Positions 42,002 through 54,393 are shown, counted from the stretch's first letter. The stretch: 64,000 bases of DNA from Harmothoe impar (GCA_947462335.1 OX381704.1:23018442-23082441); one strand, 5' to 3'. The notes: generated by a model from the sequence alone, not told the origin. Translations and numbers: made by a program.

Positions 42002-43242
42002 TTGTTATACAAACACAAGATAACATCAGGGATACTTAGGAAGGCATCTTTTAATACATAAGTCTTCATATGCTTTATAGAAGAGGCCTTTTTAACATTA
42101 ATTTTCCTAATATGTTTTAACATTTCAATATAAGACAGAGATTCCAACAAATCAAAATTCTCAGCAGGAGTACCGTATGGGTTAGCTTGGTGTATATCGA
42201 TTCCACCAGGGGGCGGCAGCGCGCTTGCAAGCTTATCTCCAATCGACGAGAAAAAATTATTAATGTAGTTGGCACAGTTTTCAGGGGGGATCAATAAATT
42301 AGTGGTATTATTTCTAAGCTTAATAAGGGAAACACTAGTTTTATTAGGCAGTAGTTTCCTTATTGCCTCCCAAAACTTTACAAGATCATCTTTTTTGTGC
42401 ACCAACAATCTTTCAATTTCAGTCTTCCTGCTATTGAAAATTAGCAGTTCAACTCTCCTCTTATGAAAATCTGAGATACGCCAATCATCAATATCCATGG
42501 TTTTCCTAGCTTTATCATACAATTTGTCACGCTCTTTCATAGCATTAATGATTGGTGGGGTCAGCCAGCTTGGGGTAAATTCAGGTAAAACTAGTTTCCT
42601 GACCGGGCACATTGAGTCAAGTACGGTAGTTAATACATTTAATATTTCCCTCCATAATGCATTAACATCATGTATTGCTAAAATGGGATTCCAGTCAATT
42701 GCATTTAACTTATTCTTATAACGTAGAAAGTCATAGTGTTTATATGACCTGGCCATTACTGTCTTCTTTTTTAATTTGGTTCTATCACATTTAACCAGAA
42801 GATATACAGGCACGTGATCAGAGATCCTGAAGCTAATAGTACCGTATGCAGCAGCATTGTGAATATTAGTATAAATATGGTCCAAAAGGGTACCCGAGGC
42901 TGGCCTAGTTACATCATTAATGAGTTGAGTTAGATCATTATTCGTACAAAAAATATCAACTTTGGACTCATCAATATCCTTTTGTGTGAAAAGATCAACA
43001 TTAAAATCACCCATAACTATTATCTTTCTGTTTTTAGTCACAGGCTGTTTAAACGCAGTTAGTTTGTTATATATAGCATTTTTATCATTACCGGTATCTG
43101 GTGGCCTATAACATACAAATACCTTATACTTAATTACTCCTATCTCGATATCCACACATAAAATCTCATATTCTTTATCAATCACAGAGCAATTAATGTC
43201 AACAGTAGCCACATAGTGATCGCGTAAATATAGCATAATAAT
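41953..43242 (-). pseudogene. LINE ORF2, endonuclease C-terminal part and linker
   Basis: Continuation of the APE-type endonuclease: YEILCVDIEIG, VCYRPPDTG, IIVMGDFNVDLF (conserved GDFN), TLLDHIYTN and ISDHVPVYLL (catalytic SDH). Then the linker to the reverse transcriptase. It is cut from its N-terminus by the inserted TIR element and runs out of frame before the polymerase domain. The open frame extends to 43284 into inserted DNA, and those residues are not part of the LINE. Confidence 0.85.
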
Positions 43243-45114
43243 CAGGGATGTGATTTCTCCTACTTTGGTAGGATTTCCTACCAAATAGAGCTAAAAAGTC
43301 GACCCTCATGATTTTCCCAGATCCAATGAGATATTTTTTCAGTGGGGGGTCTGCTACTCAATTGCCAGACAGAATCTCCAAAAAGTGAAGTCCTGATTCT
43401 TCAGACCAGAAGTCTGAAATACACCAAATTGTACCATTTGCCTCCTTTGTTTTCAAAATTTTCTTGGGGGGCAAACCCCCCTAGTACTGTTATGCCATCT
43501 GATTTACAAATGGACACTTAACTCATTCAGTCGTGGATTAAGGTGTGAGGGGAATGGGAAGGTAGCCCTGCAGCGTTGTGTTTGTTATGCTTGGCTGAAA
43601 ACTCCTGCCAAAAAACTGATATATTATACTATAGTTGATGCTTGCCCATCATGATATCAACTATAGTCAAATATATAATGCACCAGATTGCAAGTTTTCA
43701 AGTCTAGGCTTTCAAAATTTTCTCAAAACATTTCCCTTCAAAAACAAGGTTCCAGCCCAATCATAGAGGACATATTAAGACACAAGTTTTATATTTGGTT
43801 CCAAAGAGCAACAGATAGCACAGTTTCAATTCTAGAATTTCAAAATTTTCTAAAACCTTTCCCTCCAAAAAGAAAGGTTCCAGCACAATTATAGAGGACA
43901 TATTAAGACACAAGTTTTAATACATTTGGTTCCAAAGAGCAACAGATAGCACAGTTTCAATTCTAGAATTTCAAAGTTTTCTAAAAACCTTTCCCTCCAA
44001 AAAGAAAGGTTCCAGCCCCAGAGAATAGGGCTGGGGGCATTGCAGATAGAGAGCTAACACAAAGACTTGAGCTTTAATATATTTTGTTCCAAAACACAGT
44101 AGATAGCACCATTTCAATTGTAGAATTTCAAAATTTTCTAAACCTTTTCCTCCAAAAGAAAGGTTCCTGTCGCAACCATAAAGACCTCAGATTTAATGAA
44201 TCTTGTTCCAGAAATGCAGCAGATAGCACTGTTTCAATGCTAGAATTTCAAAATTTTCTAAAACCTTTCTCCAAAAAGAAAGGTTTCAACCCCAGAGAAT
44301 AGGGCTGGGGGGCATTGCAGACAGAAAGCTTACACAAAGACTTGAGCTTTAATATATTTTGTTCCAAAAAGCAGCAGATAGCACTGTTTCGATGCCAGAA
44401 TTTCAAGATTTTCTAAACCTTTCCCCCTCAAAACAAGGTTCCAGTCCCAATCATGAAGACCTGAGCTTTCATATATTTTGTTCCAAAAAGCAGCAGATAG
44501 CACTGTTTCAATTCTAGAATTTCAAAATTTTCTAAAACCTTTCCCCCTCAAAGCAAGGTACCAGTCCCAATCATGAAGACCTGAGCTTTCATATATTTTG
44601 TTCCAAAAAGCAGCAGATAGCACTGTTTCAATTCTAGAATTTCAAAATTTTCTAAAACCTTTCCCCCTCAAAACAAGGTTCCAGTCCCAATCATGAAGAC
44701 CTGAGCTTTCATATATTTTGCTCCAAAAAGCAGCAGATAGCACAATTTCAAGTTTTGAATTTCAATTTTTTTTAAGAACCTTCCTCCAAAAAACAGTTAT
44801 AAGAGGCCTGAAAATAGAGATCTGATCCTTTTTATACATTTTGTGCTAAAATGCATCAGAATGCACCATTTCCAGGCTAGACATTCTAAATTTTCTTGGG
44901 GGCATCCCCGAAACCCCCCAAACAAAATGCAGCATTAGGCTTTCAGATTTCCAAAAGTCACCCCCCCCCCCCCACACACACAGGTTAATTGCAGTGCTGC
45001 ACAAGAAAATGTGCCTGTGCTGTACTTAAAACAACTGAAAACAGAAACTTCTCAGTTGTTTTTGGGCCTATACATTTTTTCCTACCATCTGACAATTTTC
45101 AAATCACATCCCTG
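43243..45114. mobile_element. 1.87-kb TIR element inserted in the LINE
   Basis: Left end CAGGGATGTGATTT and right end AAATCACATCCCTG form a 14 bp perfect inverted repeat, flanked by ATAAT on both sides (43238-43242, 45115-45119). The LINE reading frame continues on the far side, which proves insertion. The CAGGG tip recalls hAT elements, but those normally duplicate 8 bp. It encodes nothing, and its middle is a tandem repeat. Confidence 0.8.
43680..44790. repeat. ~120-bp tandem repeats, about nine units
   Basis: Imperfect units containing CAGATAGCACTGTTTCAAT, TAGAATTTCAAAATTTTCTA and AACCTTTCCCTCCAAAA. The units at 44461-44580 and 44581-44700 are exactly 120 bp apart and nearly identical. 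Earlier units range from about 120 to 155 bp and are more diverged, so recent expansion took place at the right side. Confidence 0.85.
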
Positions 45115-45353
45115 ATAATACCTCCGGCTTTCTTTTCCCTTAGGGGGTATCTATCCAATCTTACATACTGATAGCCTGGAATATATAAGTCTACGTCATT
45201 GTGGGTTGGATTAAGCCAGGTCTCCACTACCCCTACAACATCAGCGCTACTAATAATTTTGAAGGCATCAGTCCTTTTACCATACAAAGACCTAGCGTTC
45301 ATACATATAAAAAGTAAGCCTTTTTTGGCTGCTATATCATGCAACTCAATCAT
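45115..45353 (-). pseudogene. LINE ORF2, N-terminal endonuclease fragment
   Basis: Starts MIELHDIAAKKGLLFICMNA and shows CMNARSLYGKRTDAF and VVGVVETWLN (conserved E of the APE endonuclease), then GGII at the insertion point. The start aligns residue for residue with the ATG at 61943 in the other LINE copy. Confidence 0.85.
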
Positions 45354-46411
45354 TTAATTAACATTAAAATTACATTTCCAATGCATACTGGTGAGGATGG
45401 TGTGAATGATACCTAGTGTGAGGGGTGATCGTATAGAGAGAAGCATTTTCATTGCTATTTGGCTAGGCTGTATTCTCACAGAGACAAAGCAAGGTAGAAG
45501 TGGTAGCATGCTATACATGTATGATTGTAGTTTCATACTCTATACATGCAATTCGCATTAGGCCATAGATGTATCGAATAGTAAGGCTTTGCTGTTCACA
45601 TCTAGGCATATAGGGGTTCACTTGTGCTGTGCTGTATCACAGTGTAGTAGTGCATTGCATTTCTTTCATTTCATACTATTTTTATACAGGCGTTGCCCGC
45701 AATGGCTGGGATGGGTTTTAACATTAGAAGCTACCCAGTCCTCTATCCTCTTAGTGGTTTTGTCCACTCACCAATACTTAAACCAACTGACCATAGCTGT
45801 AGGCACAACTCCTGCTACCTTACCTCTGCAGATAACCTTAGGGAGCGGTCATTTTGAACAAGGGTAGGTTGATGGACTCCCCCCCCCCCCTACCACCACC
45901 ATATCCCCCATACCTCGTGTGTCCAAACCTTGTTCCGTCCTCGCCAGCAAACTAAGGTTTAATATTTTAGCGGCCGCCCCCTATAATCTAGACTTTTACT
46001 AAATGGGGTAAAATCACCCCTCCCTCTTTCCAATCCACAACCCCTCAATGTTACAATACAAACTGACCACTCCCTCACCACAGAGGCCCCAGGCCGTCCT
46101 TTGTCCTTCCTGCTCCATGGCGGCCCCCAATAGGAAACCTTTCATCTTGGCTTGTATTGATCAAAGATCACAAAGGATCCAAAGCTGGACCACTATGGGT
46201 ATAAGGCAGTGTTGGTGACCACTATACAGTGGTTGTTTTACTTATAGCCACTCAGCATAGAGCCTGGGTGAAAGGCGTGGGTGCGGCCACTTTGAAGTTA
46301 AGCCAGCTTAAGAGGATTATACGTCTATACATGCGTTGTTGGCTCCGTATAATACTCTACACATCCTTAATGCTCATTCATCCAGTGCTGATGGGTTCTG
46401 TATTAATCAAG
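45354..46411. other. LINE upstream flank and spacer, no gene seen
   Basis: The first ~200 bases may be LINE inter-ORF DNA. A C11 run at about 45880. No ORF1 match. Confidence 0.4.
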
Positions 46412-46663
46412 TTAACTCTTTAAGGGCAGAAGGCCTGCAATGCGTTAATGTGTTATGTCCTATATCGCCATGATACACGCATGAAGCCCTGAAGCCACCT
46501 GTGAATATGAAGTGTGATGCATTCATACATCAGGTTGATACATTCTCAAAAGGTTTGGCATGATGCACCAATACAGTGCCAGCAAGTTATTTATCGCCAA
46601 TGCATAAGTGCATCGCGAAAACATAGTTTGCTCTTTTGCAACGTGCCATCCTTCAAGGGTTAA
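46412..46663. mobile_element. TTAA palindromic MITE, copy 16
   Basis: TTAA at both ends, left TTAACTCTTTAAGGGCAG, right CCATCCTTCAAGGGTTAA. The interior is strongly diverged. Confidence 0.7.
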
Positions 46664-47292
46664 TCACGTTAAAACCCTATCAATAATAAAGGGGATGTAG
46701 TGATGTGCTGCGAGAAGCGTGTCCAATACTAAGGAGCGCCTCCTCCCCTTGTTTAACACAAATTGGTTCAATACTGATTGGTTTAGTACTAATTGGTTTG
46801 TAGCAGCCCAAGGTGGGGAGGAGGAATTAGATTCAGTAACACTGCAGCACGTGCTACCCTATACACTGAGCACTAACCCTCCCGTGGGTGTTAGACATAG
46901 CTGGTCTTTAGTGTTCTCTAAAGTCTGGAAAACTAGGCTAAACTTTAGTGTATAGCATATATGGGTGAAAGGGAAACTGTGGATAGATGGTGTATTGCTC
47001 ATAGCAGCAATGCAAGAGAACAATTCTAACAATGTCACACGAAAGATATAGATCTATAGGATCTTCCCATGTTACTTTCTCTTGATAAAAAAAAACCCTC
47101 TGTAGCCAGTGTTACCCGGGGATATTAGCCCTGCCTATATCCCCCTTAGGCCCTGTACATGAGTGTAGTGTAGCCCTGTGGATGCTGGCTGTGTCTGGAG
47201 TGTAGAGAAATAGCTGACATTTCAGCAGCTGAATGGCGCCCCAACCTCAGGCAGTACTCACAGCAGCCTAGGTAGCCCTCTATGCCTCACAG
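46664..47292. other. Intergenic stretch, no gene seen
   Basis: A short triplicated ATTGGTT motif at about 46760-46800. Nothing else recognised. Confidence 0.5.
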
Positions 47293-47497
47293 CATTCCCA
47301 GACAGAGATCGACTGAGGAATTCCCCCTCTGAGGGGTCCAAATTTTTAGCATAAGTATCACTTGCCTAACACATTCTTGGTCTTGAGTCAACACCAGCTG
47401 CATAGATTGTCATACATTAGTCGCCGGTGATTTAAGATGACCGTATCTGTACAGAGAGGTAATCAGCTCAGGTGGCACCATCTCTCACTACAGAATG
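47293..47497 (+). mobile_element. CATTCT-family MITE-like repeat, copy 4
   Basis: Left CATTCCCAGACAGAGATCGA, right GGCACCATCTCTCACTACAG then AATG. Inner CCCTCTGAGGGGTCCAAATT is shared with the 1644 copy. Confidence 0.6.
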
Positions 47498-48274
47498 CCC
47501 TTACAGGCCCCATGAGCTGCTCACCAAGAGCTGCTCAGCCCGAGGGGTATAGATGTTCAATGTTGGATGCTACACCGCCGACTGTTACCCTTCACACTTA
47601 GTTAAAGAGCTCTGATGTGGGGCTATAAATAAGCCTTACATCTATATTTACCAGGCATGTGTAAAGAAGCATCCATCTTACGGTGGTGCTTGGGGTAAGT
47701 GGCCAGGGATCATGTAGGTGTGTGATGTGGCTTCTTATGTGCTGTTTGTGAATAGGGTGTGCCAGTGTATAGTACTGCTGGGCTCTACGCTGCGGGGGCT
47801 CTTGCCATTACCAGTGGAGGTTTCTCAAGTGAAATAACTGTTCCTATGTGTCTATACTAGAGAGATCTATCCTCGAGGCTTATAAATGTACCTCTATATT
47901 GCCTGAAGGTGAACTTATAGTTGAACATTTTCATTTTTTATAGCATAGAAAGCATAGTTATTTACTTGGTAAGGCATCAGATAGTACGAATACTGACTAC
48001 CCTGACTTCAATTTGGTGTGAATGTTTAAATGCAATACTATGGGTACAAGTATTTGCAGTTTAAACAAATAATGTAAAGGGTGAATTTCTGCAGTTCCAA
48101 ATTGTCTATCTTCCTGTTAAAAAACCTAGAGGTAGACTAGATTGGTATTAGAGAAGAAGAATGGTCCTGAAGGATATCCATAGCAACCCCCTGCCTTCAC
48201 CCCTCAGAGTGTTAGAAGTGGCCATCTTGGTTTGGTTAACGCTGTCAATGTGACAGTTGGTATTCCGTCCGCAT
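47498..48274. other. Intergenic stretch, no gene seen
   Basis: GAGCTGCTC at 47514 and 47528. Nothing else recognised. Confidence 0.5.
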
Positions 48275-48986
48275 AGGGCTGACTGACACGTCCCGCTGCG
48301 TCCTATTGACGTACTAAAGCGCTGATTCCACTGCCGTCATCTGACGGATCCGTCGGCATTACGTCAAAAATTTTTGACGGAACTGCGACGGAAATGCGAC
48401 GGAACTGCGACGGACAGCCCAAAAACGTCAACGGATGTACTGATTCAGCTTCCACTGGTCCGTCCGTCGACGGATCCGTCGACGGACGGACCAGTGGAAG
48501 CAGGAAAATGGAAATCCGTCCGTCAACGGGTGACGGATGTGTCACCATTTTGGCGGATCCGTCAACCATTTTGGCGGATCCGTCAATATTAAAATATTTT
48601 AATATTGACGGATCCGCCAAAATGGTGACTTATCCGTCACCCGTTGACGGACGGATTTCCATTTTCCTGCTTCCACTGGTCCGTCCGTCGACGGATCCGT
48701 CGACGGACGGATCAGTGGATCACTTTTTTGGGCTTCCACCAATCCGTCGACGGATCCGTCGACGGATCCGTCCATTGACGGATCCGTCCATCGACGGATC
48801 CGTCAAAACAGGATCAAATATGGATAAAACATGATCAAAAATGGACGGATCCGTTGACGGACGGATTGGTGGAAGCAGAAACTGGACGGATCCGTCAAAA
48901 ATGGACGGATTTGACCTATCCGTTGACGGATTGGTGTGATTCCGTCGACGGACGGATCGCAACTCGACGGCAATGGAGTCAGCCCT
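48275..48986. mobile_element. Palindromic element built of GGATCCGTC units
   Basis: Ends AGGGCTGACT and AGTCAGCCCT, inverted. The interior is a long palindrome centred on AATATTAAAATATTTTAATA (about 48598). Its arms carry GGATCCGTCGACGGACGG, CCATTTTGGCGGATCCGTCA and TGCTTCCACTGGTCCGTCCG in both orientations. Dozens of (C)CGTCGACGG and GGATCCGTC units occur. No real gene. The direct flanks (ATA / TTA) do not give a clear target duplication. Confidence 0.8.
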
Positions 48987-50323
48987 TAAGCTGTCAAAAC
49001 ACCCCACTGACACCAGAGGGCGTGCTGACCTCGCACACACACATGCTGATCACCCAATTCTTGCCTCGCCTGGATCATGACAGACCTCTACCACCACACC
49101 CTGCTAGTATAAAGTCCATGGGCGAGAAAGTCTTTATGTGACATTTGGTCTTTATGTATTATTTGGCCCTTTACATAGGAAAGTATGTATTTCTTCAGGG
49201 ATGATTACACTGGGCTAATAAGAAATTCGTGTTCTCAGAATTGCTTCTATTTTTTTCTGCGATAGTTCTAGCCACCATTTAACTATAATAACTGACATTT
49301 ATGCCATTATATCGATGTCAATTGCAATACAAATCGTGTAGACACTGTAGACAGGTAAAGGACATGTTAAAAATGGTGATGCAGCACTCAGACTTGTACC
49401 ACTGGAGGTGTTTCTTTATTAAGCTTTAGGGGTTAACAAAATGCTGCCATTGCAAGTAAAACTTGGGTACAATGTTTTGTATGATATCCAATACACTTGG
49501 CCGCGAGGATTTTGCCATAGGGTACTCGAGAGAGGCATTACATATTGCTGTCGTTGCCTCACACCTCAAATATAATATAAAACACAAATGCGTATTATCA
49601 GTGATTTGTGTTACAGACATGACACGATAATCCACTACAAGGAAAACTTACTGAGGGCCGCATTGTCTGGGTCTGAGGGTAAGCCCCGTCACAGCCACCA
49701 CAGCATTATGCTGCCCACTAATCCTATTCGGTAGGAGGGTGTTTTTAATGAAGGAGTTGGATTTGGTTAAATAACCCATCAATAATCTAGGTTTTGTGTC
49801 AGGGTGAAGCATTCCAGCAGTGTTGTAGATTTGGAAACCTGGGGAGGGGAGGAGCGGGGCCAGTCAATGGTGGTTTTGGTTTGCTTTATCAGGATCGAAA
49901 TTATTATACCGAAGTGGTTAGTTTTTACAGTTCACATACCTGCTCATGTATATAATCTTCACTATGATGATAATACATGTTACATGTTCTTAGAAGTAAA
50001 TTACAAATATATGTGTATATTTATCAAATTAGTATCTCACAGAATGTGAACATTTGCAGTCCCGTGGGTTTTCCGTCAGGTACTACATCAGCTCACGGTG
50101 AAAGCCAACGACACTAATCGTTGTCTACCACCTGAGATTATGGTAATGGGACATTAGCTTAACACCAGCTTGGCTGTACACACTCTCCTATACACAATTA
50201 TCATGATTGCCTTCTTACCCCATCCCCTACCCCCCTCCCTCCCGGCCCACCGCTACCACCCCCATATTCCCCACCTGTACATGGAAGACATGATCGCTGC
50301 CATGCCCTGCCCACCTTACTGTG
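48987..50323. other. Intergenic stretch, no gene seen
   Basis: No recognised repeat or convincing frame. Confidence 0.5.
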
Positions 50324-50541
50324 TTAACCCTTTAAGGACGGCATAGTGCATTAATGTACTATGCCCTTTATCGCCATAATACATCAATGCCGCCCTGGGG
50401 AGTAACTCGCCAGGTCTGTATCAAGCATCCAGGGTTGATACAGTTAAAATTGATGGGTCGGTATGATGCTTGAATGCAGCCCTGGTAAGTCTACTCACCA
50501 GAGCTGTATTCATGCATCATATGCAGCCCTTGGATGGTTAA
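50324..50541. mobile_element. TTAA palindromic MITE, copy 17
   Basis: Left TTAACCCTTTAAGGACGGCA is perfect. Right end is shortened to CTTGGATGGTTAA. A GAGCAGCTC follows at 50543. Confidence 0.75.
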
Positions 50542-50668
50542 GGAGCAGCTCGCCCCACACAAGATGACAGCTACTCAGGCAGGTTAATTTGTCGGCGAGC
50601 TGTTGCCGCACCCCCTATACCCATCAGCTGCACCCTAGAGGTCAGCAGACGGGTGCAGCAGGCAGTTA

Positions 50669-50892
50669 GCAACCCTTAACAGCCGCATAGTACTTTAATA
50701 TGACATGCCCTGGGTCGTCATGATGCCTGAATACAGCCCTGGCGAGTCTACTCCCCAGGGCTGCATTCATGCATCATGCCGACCCTTCGGGAGTGTATCA
50801 ACCCTGTTGGATCGGCATGATGCTTGGATTAAGAGTTATAAGCTAGGGCTCTATTCATGACAATAAAGGACATGCGGCCCTTACAGGGTTAG
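50669..50892. mobile_element. TTAA palindromic MITE, copy 18
   Basis: GCAACCCTTAACAGCCGCAT at the left. The inner hairpin AGCCCTGGCGAGTCTACTCC is well kept. Right end GCGGCCCTTACAGGGTTAG. Confidence 0.7.
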
Positions 50893-51555
50893 TTACAGGT
50901 ATACAGGGCAGCATGGCGGCTCTATTACCTGTGGGGGGTAATATACAGGAAGGTGGCAGCCTGCACCTGTGCCAGTGTTCATGACCAACAGCAGCTTTTT
51001 CATCAGTAAACCATAGTTTTAGAGTGGGTGTGTGTTGTGTGTATGTAGGATTCAGGGGGCTGTAGGCAGGGTGGTGCCAGGCACCACGGGGCTGGGCTGC
51101 AACATAGGGGTGGCTGATGTATAAGTGAACAAGCCTCTGCTGTAAACAGCTATATAAACTGTATCAATGCTCACCCCTCACCATGTGTGGGTGGACTTAT
51201 TGAAGCTTTTTTTTCTCTTCAATATTAACTTGATGAAACATGATATGATATGGGGTACTTGCAGTATAAAAAGCCTTGACTGGACGACAGAAAGTATAGA
51301 GACCTACTCTGTTTGCATACGATGAAGTATTTAATTTCTGATGAAGCATTGCCCTTTAATCCAAAGCGAAGGAGTTTGGTAAACATGTTGTGATTCCTAC
51401 ACCACATAATAAATAGCAAAATACCACTGGACGTTATGAAGTAAGTTTATTTATAAGCATATTAGATGACAAAGACGAGAGATTAAATGCAGCCGGCAAA
51501 CTCTTACTAGAGGGAAAGTGGCTGAACGCTGTCTATTGTATGGCGGTTGCATTTA
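50893..51555. other. Intergenic stretch, no gene seen
   Basis: Nothing recognised. Confidence 0.5.
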
Positions 51556-51779
51556 CCGTCAAAGGACCGTTTAGTTCTTCAATGTGCAGTACTCTTTGTT
51601 ATCATGATGCATGAAAGCAGCCATGGCTAATATCGATACACCAGGGCTGCATTAATACATCATGCCAAACCTTCAGCAGTGTAAGATCCCATTGGGTCGG
51701 CCAGATACGAGTTACTCGCCATAGCTGCAGGGGTGCAGATGTTTTATTCATTAGAATAGCATGCATCCCTGAAAGGGAA
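51556..51779. mobile_element. TTAA palindromic MITE, copy 19 (eroded)
   Basis: Ends unclear. Inner TATCATGATGCATGAAAGCA and CCAGGGCTGCATTAATACAT retained. Confidence 0.6.
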
Positions 51780-52355
51780 ACAAGTGCTATACGGGTGGGT
51801 GGTGGCTGTATGGTCAGTGGGGTGCGCCAGACGGCGTGTTGTCCGTGCCCCCGGGCTACCCCCCCCCCCTGCTCGGGCCATCGCACTCAGTATCCACAGG
51901 GGACGTCACCTGCGTTCTCCATGTTCAACAACACTCCTCATCGCACACACATACGGATATTTGGGGTCATTTTCAACCTATAGGAAGAATTTCCGCCAGC
52001 AAAATTCATATCTATTCTTGCTCAAAAAGGTGTTAAATATGGAACAATACCCCATTTTCTTAGATTCCACAGAGAGAAAAGCTCGAGAAAAGCACCACCT
52101 CTTTTAGTACCCAAGGACATTAAGGAGCAAGCGAAAGAAGACCCTTATTTCGTGCATTAGAACGCAGGTGATGTTCCCCTTTGGGTATCGAGTGCAGGGA
52201 ACGGGGCCATAACCCAGAAGCAGCCCGAGCAGCTCGATAACCATAATACCGGTGAGCAGCTCAGTGCCCTCTCGGCATGAGCTGCTCTCATCCCGACATG
52301 TCCGGCCTGGCTGAGGCATTAAGTAATGGGCACAGATCGATGAGAACATAGCCCC
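51780..52355. other. Intergenic stretch, no gene seen
   Basis: GAGCWGCTC 9-mers at 52227, 52254 and 52279. No gene seen. Confidence 0.5.
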
Positions 52356-52590
52356 CTAACCCTGTAAGGGCCGCATAGTGCTTTAATGTAGTATGCCATT
52401 TGTCGTCATGATGCATGAATACAGCCCTGGTGAGTACACTCGCTAGGTCTGCATCCCCGTGGGAGTGTATCAACCTCCGAGGGTCGGCATGATGCATGAA
52501 TGTAGCCCTTGTGAGTTAAGTACAGGGCTGCATTATGCACCAGTGGACAAGAGACATAATGCATTACAACGCTATGTGGTCCTTACATGA
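52356..52590. mobile_element. TTAA palindromic MITE, copy 20
   Basis: CTAACCCTGTAAGGGCCGCA at the left, TGTGGTCCTTACATGACTA at the right. Confidence 0.7.
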
Positions 52591-52807
52591 CTACCCCCGG
52601 CTGCTGACCTGTGCCTGTCCGTGGGGAGCAGCTCAATACGTTGCTGAACGCCTATCGTAATGAGCGCCTCACGGGATGACGTCCTCACAATCACCGGGCA
52701 GTGGGGCTCTAGTAGAGCTGTACTATAACGTGTATTGAAGTGATGCAACTGTGGTGGAGTTTGTAGAGGGCTAGAGTCACTGTTTCACTATATTTGTAGG
52801 TTTTCCA

Positions 52808-52990
52808 GTTTTTTAAGGGCAACATGGTTATCTTATGCACTTTCCCTTTTTGTTATCATGATGCATGAATCCGGCTTGCGCAAGTAACTCATCAGCGCTG
52901 TGCATCACATGGACAAATGACTATGAGGCCCTGAGGCATCATATGGCCCTCTAAATTTGGTGACAAAAGGTCAGCATATCATACACAGAT
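52808..52990. mobile_element. TTAA palindromic MITE, copy 21 (right end lost)
   Basis: GTTTTTTAAGGGCAACATGG at the left. Opens the first copy of the segmental duplication. Confidence 0.55.
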
Positions 52991-53269
52991 CCTGTCAGCA
53001 GCTACCTTGGGTTGAGTCCTATTGCTGGGACAAATTTGATGAGAAGACCCTAAATCGGATTGTGCTGAGAAAGCAAATGACCTGAGGGTGTAATCATAAA
53101 ACACATTCAATGGGTATTTGCATCGAAATTCATTTTACAGAGTTGAACATCCTTTGCCCTTGGTACAAACAAGAAATTGGAAAGAGTGGGCGGAAGCAAT
53201 CTGAAAGTGAGTTTGCAGTATCCCTTCGAGATTGGGAAGGTGAAGCCATCTGCTGATCTGTCAAATATA

Positions 53270-54136
53270 ATGATATCCTGTTACCTTTTGTAAACAGAAA
53301 GAAGATGCACTACTGAAGTATTGCCTTGTTATTTTCCCATGTAAAATAACTAGTCAAGGCTTTTAATTTTGCACAAAGTAACTAAATGAGATTGATGTCC
53401 GTATTACATAATTTATAAGTAAGGCTTGCAGATGTAGCTGGAGGACTAAAGGAAATGTGGGGAATGTGAACTCTATAGATCCTTTGGCTGTAAAAACACT
53501 ACAGTTTATTGAGCAACAATTTTTCATATAATTTTGAACGGATTTATGTAATAGATAGACTATGGTTAGTTATGAGAGGATAACTTATACATGTATAACC
53601 CTTATAGGGTGCATGCCACTCTACAGTAGTTATATTTTGAGTTAGCCTCACATAACTATTGTCTATCTGTGTTAAACCACAGCTGTGAGGTTAAGTGAGT
53701 CTAAGTGGAAATAATCATGGTGTGAATTTCTTTGTCTTAGCCCTCCGCTGTGGTTTAATCACCAAATGTATTTACATTTTAACCCACGGTGGAGAGCAAA
53801 GACAAAGGAATCGCACCTTGGGTATATTGTATACCCTAACATAACCCAGGGTAAAGTCAGATAGCCTACACCTGTACCCTGGTATGCTTCATAACAACTG
53901 CCCGCTGGTCATCGACTCTGTGTATAACATCTCGTCTCGACCTTGTGCGGCAGTGGTTATGAGGCATACCAGGGTACAGGTGCAGGCTACCTAATACTAA
54001 TGCGTATATTGTGATAGGAAAATCATCAATTTCCTTCCTGCCCTTATTGCCTGTGTCATTCGGTCATCAGAATAACACCCCAGTGTGTTATGTGGGCCCG
54101 CATGCTGAGTGGCACAGAGGGTGAGGATATCAGGGT
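53270..54136. other. Insert within the segmental duplication, with hairpins
   Basis: Absent from duplicate copy 2. Contains an imperfect inverted repeat at about 53715-53815 (GTGAATTTCTTTGTCTT / AAGACAAAGGAATCGCAC-like arms) and the hairpin at 53862-53989. No gene seen. Confidence 0.5.
53862..53989. mobile_element. Small hairpin MITE
   Basis: TAGCCTACACCTGTACCCTG at the left and CAGGGTACAGGTGCAGGCTA at the right, arms continuing into GTATGC / GCATAC, 128 bp in all. Confidence 0.6.
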
Positions 54137-54393
54137 TTGGCCCTTGAAGGATGCCATAGTGCTTTAATGCATTATGACCTTTGTTGTCATGATGTATTCA
54201 TGCAGCCCTGGTATATAACTTGCCAGTACATGCACTACATTCAGGTATCATGCCGACTCTATAGGTTTGATACACTCCAGAAGGGTTTGCATGAATGCAG
54301 GCCTGTTCAGTAGACTCGCTAAGACAGCATTCAATCATCATACCGGCAGAATGCATCAGGCTTTAAAACACTATGCGGCCCTCAAAGGGTTAG
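54137..54393. mobile_element. TTAA palindromic MITE, copy 22
   Basis: TTGGCCCTTGAAGGATGCCA at the left, GCGGCCCTCAAAGGGTTAG at the right. Lies in the insert of duplication copy 1. Confidence 0.7.

Larger units (their letters stand above)
40341..45353 (-). mobile_element. Dead non-LTR retrotransposon (LINE), 5'-incomplete
   Basis: On the minus strand, ORF2 starts at 45353 and the element ends in an A-run (T9 on the plus strand at 41-49 past 40300) after a ~300 bp 3' UTR containing AATAATGAGAATAATGAG. ORF2 is broken twice: a 1.87 kb TIR element sits at 43243-45114, and a one-base frameshift lies near 41975. No ORF1 is recognisable above 45353. Its protein aligns along its length with the plus-strand LINE at 61943-64000, so the two belong to the same family. 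Confidence 0.85.

Noticed and set aside
48303..49040. Frames rich in DPSTDGSV-type repeats on both strands
   Set aside because: Generated by the GGATCCGTC palindrome; no start context or conserved domain.
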